Source: Myrica gale (Eukaryota; Streptophyta; Magnoliopsida; Fagales; Myricaceae). Taken from it: 64,000 bases of DNA. This document shows positions 1-10,700 of the stretch, in pieces. The position numbers were made by a program, and so were the translations under genes. Position 1 is the first letter of the stretch, and each line of letters opens with the position of its first letter. Location of the stretch: positions 18,623,752 through 18,687,751 of the forward strand of contig OZ005619.1 of the NCBI GenBank assembly GCA_963930655.1, in the 5' to 3' direction. The notes beneath the pieces were generated by a model that saw only the letters and a list, made by a program, of their open reading frames with translations, was not told the origin of the DNA and did no database searches.

Positions 1-767
1 AAGGTTGTCCTAGGCTCAACAACATCACAATCCAACCTAAAAACTACTACACAAATAACATCTCTTCCTCCGGTTTCCTTCACAATCCAACCTAGAGTTA
101 AGCAAGAAATGAAAAAAAGTTTTAAAGAAAAGAGATTACCTACCGCAAATGTCCTTCCAGCAAATAAGCAAGTATATTGGCAAAGTTTAAATGTGCTTCC
201 AGCAATGGATTTTGATCTTTACTACACAAATCCACATAAAGAACAATAAGTTAACAAGTAAATATTTAATTTGCTACATAATTTATTTCCCAGCAATGTA
301 GGAACATAATTATCTATAAAGCATAATAACTGAGTGCGAGCATAATTATCTATAATAATAAAAAAGTGCAAGCATAATTGAAATAAATAGGAATTTACTA
401 TAAGAGAGGGATGAAAGTGACTGATTAAAACACATTCACACTATATGGATGTCATTAGAAGAAACATTAAAAACCCAAACAATCAATGTGATCTACCCAG
501 ATATTAGGGAGTCTATATGCGTTTTACTGGAAAATGGGGAGGAAAAGAAAGTCATTAGAACTGCATATTAATATAAGGTAGAGTTTCAATTTATATATAA
601 TAGATTTATAATAGTACTATGGGTAAATTATTCTTAATTGTACTGCATCACCTCCCTCCCAAAAAAAGTAAACAAAAAAAAGACTCCTCCTATAAAATGG
701 AAGGGAAAAAACTACAGTACCAGCAGAAGCAGGAACTGAGAATGCAGAAAGTGCTCATGCAAAGGTA
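1..767. other. AT-rich non-coding DNA
   Basis: This stretch is AT-rich with short A and T tracts. I found no reading frame that resembles a known protein on either strand. The right part probably includes the 3' flank of the minus-strand fibrillin fragment that follows. Confidence 0.5.
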
Positions 768-925
768 TTACGCAATAACAAAAACCCTAAGCTCGTCTCT
801 GTCTCCTCTGGTAATGCGGGTATCTGCATCGAGATACGTGACTTCAAATTCACCACTTCCAGTATTTGATGGAGGCCTTAACACATCTGGAATCCGCGGT
901 ATCTCGAATGATGGTAATTGTGAGT
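768..925 (-). pseudogene. Terminal exon fragment of a plastid-lipid-associated protein (fibrillin, PAP family)
   Basis: The minus-strand frame reads a peptide with PSFEIPRIPDVLRPPSN, then GEFEVTYLDADTRITRGDR and ELRVFVIA before a TAA stop. This is the conserved C-terminal block of the PAP/fibrillin family, chloroplast lipid-binding proteins of plastoglobules and thylakoids. A splice acceptor (gtgtcacag) fits at 926-927, so this looks like a genuine last exon. I found no upstream exon in the next several kb on the minus strand, and a GC-rich repeat sits just beyond at 1.06-1.22 kb. It is therefore either an orphan fragment or a gene whose 5' exons I could not recognise. Family assignment is from motif recall; the gene state is inference. 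Confidence 0.55.
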
Positions 926-1059
926 CTGTGACACGTTTCCACGATTCCACTCGCCTTTACTTTATAGATGTTTTCTCAAATGAATTTTTATCTTTGCAGA
1001 TCCTATTCTCATTAAAAGTGAAAGCTCAATAACGATGTTCATTTTCTCATTTACTACTC

Positions 1060-1218
1060 AGAGAGTCACCCGGGTGGGCTTATGTTGGCCTGGGCCAACC
1101 AGGGCGGCCCAGACCAACTTTTTTTTTTTTTTTTTTTAAAAATACATTAAAAAAAAAATTTAGGGGCGGACCCCGGGCGGCTGCCCAGGCTCGCCCGGGC
1201 CTGGGTCCGCCCCTGGCT
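1060..1218. repeat. GC-rich hairpin repeat with homopolymer core
   Basis: A GC-rich block unlike its AT-rich surroundings. The 12-bp arms aggggcggaccc (1162-1173) and gggtccgcccct (1203-1214) are perfect reverse complements, with more G/C pairing between them. It follows a T/A homopolymer stretch (about 1121-1160). The termini recall transposon ends, but I cannot assign a superfamily. Confidence 0.5.
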
Positions 1219-1283
1219 GGATATCAGTACATAAATCCCAGAGGTCCACATAGATTCGCAAGGCTGCATAATCTTATCTTACT

Positions 1284-1474
1284 TAGGCTGCGTTTGCAAC
1301 CAAAACAATCCCTAAAATTTTATCTCTCCTAATAAAATACTCTAATATAATCTCTCTCTTCCATAAAAAATTACAAAAAATATAAAAAAATTACTTATCT
1401 CTTCACCTTTTCACTAAACGCAATACCAACACATATTCCCGTACCAAAAATATTACAACACAAACACAACCTTA
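1284..1474. repeat. MITE-like dispersed repeat, copy 1
   Basis: About 190 bp of AT-rich sequence whose ends are imperfect inverted repeats (taggctgcgtttgcaacc at the left, and acaacacaaacacaacctta at the right). The interior has the shared core of this family, seen here as cttcaccttttcactaaac. Related copies lie near 12.3, 26.3, 35.7, 39.3, 57.0 and 62.0 kb. No coding capacity. Confidence 0.5.
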
Positions 1475-3773
1475 ATTTGATACCTTTTCTGGCCAGTCTT
1501 TTACATGGCAATTCAACATGACTGGACTCGTGGGAAGTCGACAGATATATCCAGTACGAGTGATCTGTCTCTATGCAAAAGCTTTACTGTAATTTGGTAC
1601 TGATCACAGATATACCCATATGTTTATCACATGATCTAACCTATATATATATATATATATATATATATCACATGATCTAACAGTATAAATTTGGCGTACA
1701 AATATTGGTTTCTATCAATTATCATAACGTTATATCTAGGTTTGCAGTATCCCTAATGTTGTACATAGTATACGTGGAAACTTGACAAAGCAATGTGTAA
1801 CGTTCTTGACATAGTCATGAGATCAGATATTTGATAGGCCTGTCGAGAGAGAGAGACTGACTGCCCCCCCCCCCCCCCCCCCCCTCCCGCCTCCACTTTC
1901 TCCGGCACAGCTCCTCCCTCTCCTCACCGATCTACTCTTTGGTGGCCAGAACTTTCAATAAATCCCTTATTCCGGCCCACATTTTGAGGCTTTGTTCCAG
2001 CAGATTTGGAGTTTAGATCTAGGCGTTTTAAAAAAAAATTGATGCACACAACCAATGGAAATGGCTACAGCATAGGCCGACGTCCATCTCCATCCAAAGC
2101 AGCGGCTGACCGGCTGGCACGTAACGCCTCACGCGCGCCTACTGTCAGCGGCTGCCTTGGATGAAGACAGATGCCCTGCCAAACTATGCTATAGCTATTC
2201 CTCACGCGTGTCCGTGCCTTTTTCTTCCATTTTGAGCAGCTTTGGTACTCTCCGATGAGCACGCACCGTCCGATCATCCTCTAGGCTTCCCCGCGCTTCT
2301 ATTTGTGCATTATGGGTCATCTCAACTCTCTGCCGTTTGGGTATGTATGACCGTTAGGCTCAACTCCTTGCACCATTGCCTTTTCGGAGGGTCAAACACG
2401 CTCTTTAGAGAATATAATTGTGATGTTTGAACCTCCTTGTATTATTGAAGTTCTAGATCTTGTTAGTATCAAATAATATATATATTTGATCTAACCTGGA
2501 GTTCTTGTCAAATTTCGAATGGTCAGCACTACTCCTAAGGTCTTTATGCAACAGTTGGTCGATTATTTCTGTCATGGCTTTAAAGGACACCGACAATTAT
2601 GATCTCTAGAAAAGGATAATCGAGTGGGGTTAGTAACAATTGAAGATAAGATTCATCTTTTTTGTACTTAGAAACTGCATGATTTAACGAAGGAGACAAT
2701 CGTGATCAATGGCCGGCAAGACTTTTAACACTCAAATAAGACGTTCTAAGTTGATCAGTTTCGGAGATAGAAGTGCACGTGACATCGATGCACTGTGAAG
2801 GGACAAGTGGACCCTATGATGTGGCCTTGAAGTGTACATGTGGATCCGATCTGTCTGGTAGTATCTGGTGCCACAGTGGATACTTATCTGAATAAATTGG
2901 ACCACGGCTGCAGGGTAGACTTAGTGCATGCAATCAGAGAGTAATCGGAAACATGGGTCGGAGATTTGCTAAGTGGAAGAGAATGGTGAGACAGCAGAGA
3001 GGGAAGCTCTATATTATCAGGGTTTGCATCTCTCTGCTTCTCGGTTGCCACGAATAGTACTCTTAGCATGAAGCTTATTACAAAGTGGTGTGGTTAATTT
3101 TAAGGAGCATTAGATTTGTTTGTTTTTTGGTTCTTCCTAGATTTTGTTTGTCTAGTTTCTCTACGAGATTACAGTACTTTTGTAATCAATCTACGAAGGT
3201 AAAACTGTATAAATTTATACTCATATAGTGTATAGTAGATGTAAATTGACTTGCTGAATGCCATGTCCATGACCATCACTGCATGCAAGTAGGTTTATGC
3301 ATGTCTGTTGTACTCATGTTCTACAGAGAGCTTACAGACATCTGATCGAGTGCATGCGTGCACGTCCTTGTAATATTCTTTCCCTTTTTCTCTTTTGATA
3401 TATATATATATAGTACCGTCGCTCAGAGGACAGCGAAATGAATCCGTAAATTCTGGAATCACGGGCAGCTCTTTGCGTTTGTTTGGATCCATAAAGAACA
3501 GTGCAACAAACTAATTAAACCATACAGAGACACGAATGGCCATCGGCTCTGATCCATTAGGATGAGTGAGAACCAGTCGTTTTCCAGGGTGAATTGGAAG
3601 GGAGACAAGCTGATGGGGTGTGCTTTGTCAACTTCGCTTAACTGGGACCCTGCCATGTAAATGCAGTCAGAGGCCAACACCTGTCAGCCACAATACCCTG
3701 TCTTTCACATTTCTTCATAACCTCCGGCCTCTCTTTAAAAGCCAGCGTGTGTTTGCGTAAGCTCTACTTGAAC
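1475..3773. other. Intergenic region with simple repeats
   Basis: No gene recognised. It contains a (TA)n tract at 1642-1668 and a run of 21 C at 1864-1884. Several short frames occur on both strands, but none resembles a known family. The last few hundred bases probably include the promoter of the small peptide gene at 3774; ctttaaaag at about 3733 is a possible TATA-like element. Confidence 0.5.
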
Positions 3774-3917
3774 ATGCCAAGGCATCGGGGTTCAGTTCGA
3801 CTCCCAAAGCTCTGGTCATGGCGGCGGTGTTCGAGGCAGCTCCAGGAGCAGCAAACACGGCTTTATATCATCTGGAAGTGCACTGTGATTCTTCTCAGCT
3901 GGGACGAGCGGCACTAG
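3774..3917 (+). CDS. DVL/RTFL (DEVIL/ROTUNDIFOLIA) small polypeptide
   Basis: An intronless 47-codon frame beginning at the ATG at 3774 and ending at TAG. After a basic N-terminal half (MPRHRGSVRLPKLWSWRRC) comes SRQLQEQQTRLYIIWKCTVI, then LLSWDERH. This matches the RTF domain of the plant DVL/RTFL family: a CSR.LQEQR.RLYII.RC..ML.CW pattern of about 29 residues. Family members are plasma-membrane-associated plant peptides whose overexpression alters cell proliferation and organ shape. The usual C in the final LLCW block is S here, and the tail is slightly longer (DERH). Composition is more GC-rich than the flanks, as expected for coding DNA. Expression is not shown by the sequence. Confidence 0.8.
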   Translation: MPRHRGSVRLPKLWSWRRCSRQLQEQQTRLYIIWKCTVILLSWDERH

Positions 3918-4325
3918 ATGAATGGCTAATTGAGATTACGAAGTCAGACTCGTACTGATGTACAGCCCATAAATGGAGCACGATACGATCGACATGTGCT
4001 GGCCTGATGAACTCCTTGAGCTCAGAATTTGAAGTTTAATGGCGAAAGTGACCTATCTCCGATGACCTGGAATTGTGCATAGAAGGTCAAGTGTGGCCGG
4101 ATTGAGTTAGGTATATTGTGTGAGATACGTGTACACGATCATCTGTTTTTGGTTGTCTTTCTTGACGAATGCAAATCAGATAAGGTTTCCTTCTTTCTTC
4201 CCCTTTTGGTTTCTTTTTACCCAATTTCTCCAGAAGTTAAGAGACTTGGTTTTGATAAATTATAAGAATTTATACACTTCGAAGACAGCCTAAAAGTCCA
4301 TAATACAACCACGTCAAACAAGTGA
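3918..4325. other. Intergenic spacer between the DVL gene and the tandem duplication
   Basis: No coding signal. It probably holds the 3' UTR of the DVL/RTFL gene. The right edge is the left boundary of duplicated unit A, where aaagggtttcaataccctc begins to match unit B. Confidence 0.5.
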
Positions 4326-4758
4326 AAGGGTTTCAATACCCTCACTTTACAGAAAACCTGTTCCGATCATCTTTCTTCTAAAAACAAAATTGAGCCTTAT
4401 TCAAGAGGTTCATGGTCATGCTATTTGGTATACCCGGCTCAAAATTTATATCAACCAATGTGGACATATACTTCAACACAGTACTATATGGAACCTTCTG
4501 AAACCAACTTCCAATACTATCATGGGTTTATCATTCTTTCTTCTCTCCCCCAACCATCACTACCTGTTCCCGTTCTACGTTGAAATAAAATACTATCCCT
4601 ATCTACGTGGAAATAAAATACTATCCCTACCCATACGATGACAGAGATCAAGAACACGACGACTTGAATGCCGTACACATTCAGCTGCTACTCCCAGGGT
4701 GAGGTTCACCACAGGTGCCCTGTGACCTTGTGTAATTTAAGACATCTTCCGATGATTT

Positions 4759-7700
4759 CTATTGGGTCTGCCCCTGCTTGCTTTGACCACCCTAGAGAAT
4801 TACAGCAAGTATAAAGAAAGTAAGATTTAGCTTAAACTAAAGAAGACACGTCAATAGGCAAAATTATGACGTTTTAGCTAGCCGCAAGCTGCAGTAGTAA
4901 ACCAAAACAAACCTTTTTTACATCAAGTCGACTCTCTGTTTCATGAATGTAAAGAGAAAATGTTTACTTGGTTTCAGCATCCTTTTAACTACCCAATCAC
5001 ATGTTTATTGACACTATCCAGCCAAAAATTGTCACATCATAAAGGTAGTAATGGCTACAACCTGCCATTCATTGTTAAGGCAGTAATCCCTTATTTTCAA
5101 GCTACGGAAGCCATTCCATTATATTTGATTGGTTAATGACTACAGTTCAAATATCATAGGATATATGAAGTTGGAAAAGAATATCATTTCACAGTAAAGA
5201 CTACTAACAGTACAGGGGTCTGTCCTAAAACCATTATCACAAGATCAGAGACCTTTACTTTTTTTTTTTGATAAGCAAGCCAATCTCATTAGAAAAATGT
5301 ATACAGTACAAAGACTATACCGCAAACACTATTCTAAACAAGCCAGAAAAGAAGCAAAATCATCAAAATCAAGAAAGGGGCAACCAAGCAAGGAGTTGCC
5401 CCAAGTGAACAGCAAAGAAAGAAAGACACCCTGCAACCTATCCGAGGACATAGAACAATCCTCAAAACATCTTCTATTACGCTCACGCCACAGACACCAC
5501 CAGATACCATGAGGAATCATTCGCCAAATAGCCTGCGCAAAGGGGTTTCTGAGTCTTCTCTTCCAACACCTCAGCATCTCTTCCACCGTCTCTGGCATAA
5601 CCCATTGAAGATTCAGGATAGTAAGCACATGGGACCAAAGCTCACAAGCATAGGGGCAATGCAACAAAACATGATTAACTGATTCCCCACTACAACGGCA
5701 TAGGAAACACCAATCAGCAATGATGAAACCCCTACGACGAAGGTTATCAAAAGTTAAGCTCCTACCAAGAGCTGCCTCCCACACAAAGAAAGCAACCCTC
5801 ATAGGGCACAACGATCGCCAAACATCCTTCCACGGGAAAGAAGGATCACCCCCTCTTCTAAGCACGTCATACATAGATTTAACAGAAAACTTGCCATCCT
5901 TAGAGTCCGTCCATTCAAGCACGTCCTCCTCCCCGCGACTAGTGATAGCCCCGTAAACTAAGGCAAAGAAAGCCTCAAACTCCTCCAACTCCCAGTCATT
6001 AGCAGCTCTAGAGAACGGAACATTCCAAGTGACAGCCCCATCATCCTTACAATGAGATACGGAATAAACCATAGGGAAAGTGATACTCAAAGGTTGCTCA
6101 CCACACCAAACATCATGCCAGAACCTAACCTGGGCACCACTCCCCACCTTGAACCGAATGTGCTTACTGAAGGCATCCCAACCTTTACTAATGAACCTCC
6201 ACAAGCTAACCCCATAAGGGCCACGACCAACAGAAGTATGCCAATCTCCAATCATGCAACCATATTTATCAGCAATAACCCTCCTCCACAATCTATCCCT
6301 TTCCGTAGCAAACCGCCACAACCATTTGCTTAGTAACGCCGTATTAAACAACCGAATATTGCGAATGCCCAACCCTCCGACATACAACGGGGAACACACC
6401 GTATTCCACTTCACGAGATGGAGCTTATGAACCTCAGCATCACTTCCCCAAAGGAAATCCCGTTGAAGTTTCTCCAACCTACTTGCAACTCCTGCCGGGA
6501 TAGGAAACAAAGAGAGGAAATATGAGGGTAAACTCGAAAGAGTAGATTTGATAAGAGTTAACCTGCCACCCTTAGAGAGGTACATGCGCTTCCATCCCGC
6601 CAACCGACGTTCCATCCTCTCAATGATCCCATCCCAAATATGAATGTTTTTGAAGGAGGCACCCAAAGGAAGGCCAAGATACGTAATAGGTAAGGAAGAG
6701 ACACCGCACCCTAAGATAGCCGCCAACTCCTGGACAGTCTCCACCTTGCCAATAGGGATGACCTCGGACTTAGAGAGATTAATCATAAGCCCGAAACCGC
6801 CTCGAAGCATAAGAGAAGACATCTGAGATTCCGAAACTGCTCATCATCCGCCCCACACAACACTAGAGTATCATCAGCAAAAAGAAGATGGGAAATAACA
6901 ACCCCCTCAGTGGACACCCCTCCAACTGTAAAACCTCGTAGCCCTCCGTGCACCACAACTGCCTCCATCATACGACTAAAAGCCTCCATCACAATAACGA
7001 ACAACAACGGAGAAAGAGGATCCCCTTGGCGTAAACCGCGGGAGCTTCTGAAGAACCCATGAGGAGATCCATTAAGGAGCACCGAAAACTTAACCGTCGA
7101 AATACAGAAGAAAATCCACCGACACCATCTCTCACTAAACCCACATCTCCGCAAAAGGTACATAAGGAAATTCCAATTCACATGATCATAGGCCTTCTGC
7201 ACATCCAGCTTGCAAAGCATACCCGGTTCACCCGACCTCAACCTAGAGTCGATACACTCATTGGCCACAAGCACAGAGTCCAAAATTTGTCTGCCCTTCA
7301 CAAAAGCATTTTGAGAAGGAGAGATAATCTTGTCAAGAACGCTCTTCAATCTGTTAGCTAAAACCTTAGCTAAAATTTTGTACACACCTCCCACAAGACT
7401 AATAGGCCTGAAATCCTTAAGAGTAACCGCGCCCGGTTTCTTAGGTATTAGGACAATAAAAGTAGAATTCAAGCTCCTAACAAACTTCCCCTCAGTCGCA
7501 AAAGCATCAAACACCAACAACACATCTCTTTTCACCACATCCCAGCAAGATTTGAAGAAGGCTAAGGAGAAGCCATCCGGGCCCGGCGCCTTATCCCCAT
7601 TCATGCTCTTCACCACACTTGTCACCTCCTCCATCTCGAAAGGCCTATCGATGTACTCAGCCTCCACCTCCAGGATCTTATCGAACTCCAACCCGTCCAA

Positions 7701-10700
7701 CACCGGGCGCCAACCGAAAGGCTCCTGATACAACGTAGCGTAATAATCAACAATCGCTCCTGAAATGACAGACGGATCCTCCACCATCTCCCCCTCCAAC
7801 TCCAAGCTAGAAATGGAATTATTTCGCCGATTGGAGTTAGCAACTCTGTGGAAAAACTTAGTACAGCGATCCCCTTCCTTGAGCCACAACGCTCTAGATT
7901 TCTGTCTCCAACTCGTTTCCTCCAACTCAATTAGTCGGTCAAGCTCCCTGGATACAGTCAACTTCCTCTCCTTACCCTCCGCATCCAAACTACCCCTCTC
8001 ATCCAACTCATCAAGAGAAGATAACTCCTGTAAGAAAGAATTTTTTCGAACAGAGAGATCTCCGAAGACATCCCTGTTCCACATTCTAAGATCCTTCTTC
8101 AAAGCTTTCAACTTCGAGTCTAACACAAAGCTAGCCGAACCACTGAAAACATAACCCTGCCACCACTCCCTGACCATCTCCACAAAACCGTCCACCTTGA
8201 GCCACATATTCTCGAAGCGAAACGGTTTCATAGAATTCCCCCACCGCCCGACCTCCAACAATAAAGGAAAGTGATCCGAGTACAACCGGGGTAACCTCCT
8301 TTGAATAAGCTCCGGATACATAGAATCCCAACTAGAGCTAACCAGAAAGCGATCAAGTCTAGACCACGATTGATGATCTCTACCGTTAGACCAAGTATAT
8401 AACCCACCCACCATCGCCAGGTCCACCAAACCACACTCGGAAATGAAGTTTGAGAAGTCATACATAGCTCTCCTGCTGCCCCTACGCCCTGACCGTTCTC
8501 CAGGAAAACGAGTGACATTAAAATTGCCTCCTATACACCACGGGAAAGACCACAACGAAGAGATGCCCTCCAGCTCATCCCATAAGAGCCTTCTACAACT
8601 GTCATCATTCGATCCGTAGACACCAGAGAACACCCAAACATCTCCTTCCTCAACATTCCTGAACAACACCGAAAGAGAAAAGGAACCAATAAACAAGTCC
8701 TCCATCTCCATAACCCGAGAATCCCACATAATCAAAATGCCACCCGAGGCACCCATCGCCTCCAAACTACACCACTTAACATGAGAACCACCCCACACAC
8801 GTCTCACCAAGGCCCTTGAAATAGAAGACAATTTAGTCTCCTGAAGACACACAAGATCCGCCTTCCACCCTCGAAACAAATTCCCCACCCCCTTACATTT
8901 CATAACATCATTCAGCCCCCTAACATTCCAACTGACAATCCTAGGCTTCATAATACAATAGCTAAAGCCCTCCCTGACTTCCTACTCCTCCGAGAACTAG
9001 AAGCAATCGAATCATAATTCACCGTAGACCCCAAAGCCTTGATTTCCCTCCTCAACTTACCCCTCGCTCTCCCCACAGATTTGCTACAAAGCTGTTCCCT
9101 CTCGAATTCTAAAGCGGTGAACAGACTGAGCAAATCGGCCTCATGCCCCATGCAAGAAACTCCTACCAAATGCCGAAAAGACTGAACCATCTGCAAAACC
9201 CAGCTCGACGGTTTCTGTGAAGGCAAAGACACCCTCAGAGGCTGAACAAACAACTCAGATTCCTCAGACGCGACAGCTACCATCTCCCTTCCCAAACTAC
9301 CAGAAGAGACCTCAACACAAGCCGCATCACTCTTCAGGTCCTCAATCACTGGAGAAGAGACGCACCCATCACTCCCATTCTCAACAGCTACCACCAGCCC
9401 ACTCTCTGGCACCATCTGACCTTCATCCGAAACCACCATCCCACCCTCTGGCTCCACCTGAACAACATCACTCTTTAGGTCCTCAAGCACTAGAGAAGAG
9501 GTACACCCATCACTCCCAGACGTGTGCATCCCCAACCCAGGTGAATCGGGAACCACCATACCACGCTCGGGCGCCATCTGGCCTTCCTCCGAAAGCCCCA
9601 GGTCACCACTGACCTTTCCCGATGTCTTCCGCAACACCCCAGGAGGAGCAATGGCCACCAGAGGACTCGCCGGCGTCGTCTGGTCCACAACCGCATGACC
9701 CAGCTCACCGACGACCTTCCCCGGCGAAGTCCGCGACAGCCCATGGGGAACAGAGGCCACCAGCGAGTGCGCCGGCGACGTCTGACCCACACCCACTCGT
9801 CCCCAGTCACCACCTGCCCTCCGCGACGTGAACGGCGACACCTCAGGCTGGTCGGAGTCCACCAGCCAGTTCGCCGGCAGCAACTGGGCCTCAGCCACAA
9901 GACCCACAACTGCCCCGACTGACCCCAGCCCCTTCGAGATGGGCTCCGAAACACAACCAGCTGCCAAAAAAGAAGATGGGCCCGGCCCACCATGTTGAGA
10001 ATGGCTTACTTTCGTCGTCTCGTGATTGAGGCGAAAACTTTTCAGTTCTCTGTGAGTTCTTTTGGTAGTGTTACTATATCGGAGTTGAGTAGAAGGTCAG
10101 AGAGCTCGATCTCCTTAGGTAGATTTGGGTTGGTCTGGCTGGCCAATCTTTTTGGTCATCTGGTGGAGGGGAAGGAGGCCCGTTTGTTTTCGAAGAAGTT
10201 CAACGAGTCATCCCGGGCATTCTTGGCTCAGGGATGCTCAAATAAGCATGGATGCTACGTTACCATAGCAGAGTATGGAGAGAAACGTCCGCGTGGGGTT
10301 GTAATGATTCCGGAAGGGAATGCTGGTGCGGGGTGGCAAGCGTTTCTTCAGATGAGTGAAGAGTTGATTGCTGCTGTTGGGGTGCTGAGGCGCAAGAAGA
10401 AGGGGTCTGCTCCTTCTACAATCACGTCAGGCGTTTCCTTTGCTGCTATGGTGCGTGCTGGTTCGTCAAAGATGAAGGTGGTGGCTGAGACAGAGTCTCG
10501 CCTGGGTATTGTTGGTGGGGGTAGCGTGCATACAAAGTTGGTTGGAGTCCCGAAGGTGGCGCATGCAGTAGAGGGAGTGGGTACTGTGATTTCCCAATGC
10601 AATCAGGTTGGTGAGGAGTCTGGCGTGCCGGCTGGGTCAGAGGGTAGACTGTGGGTGCATTTAATGAAGATTCAGTCTGAGTTGGAGTGCCTGGTTGGGT

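Noticed and set aside
1864-1884. Long C run (and a similar one at 41215-41229) as possible G-quadruplex
   Set aside because: A single uninterrupted homopolymer with no neighbouring gene; nothing supports a function, and length errors are common in such runs.
9217-9831. Plus-strand His/Pro/Ser-rich frames
   Set aside because: These are the antisense of the low-complexity part of LINE ORF1.
9490-9993. A 167-codon Arg/Trp-rich minus-strand frame
   Set aside because: It overlaps the LINE ORF1 C-terminal half in another frame; composition is typical of a shadow frame.
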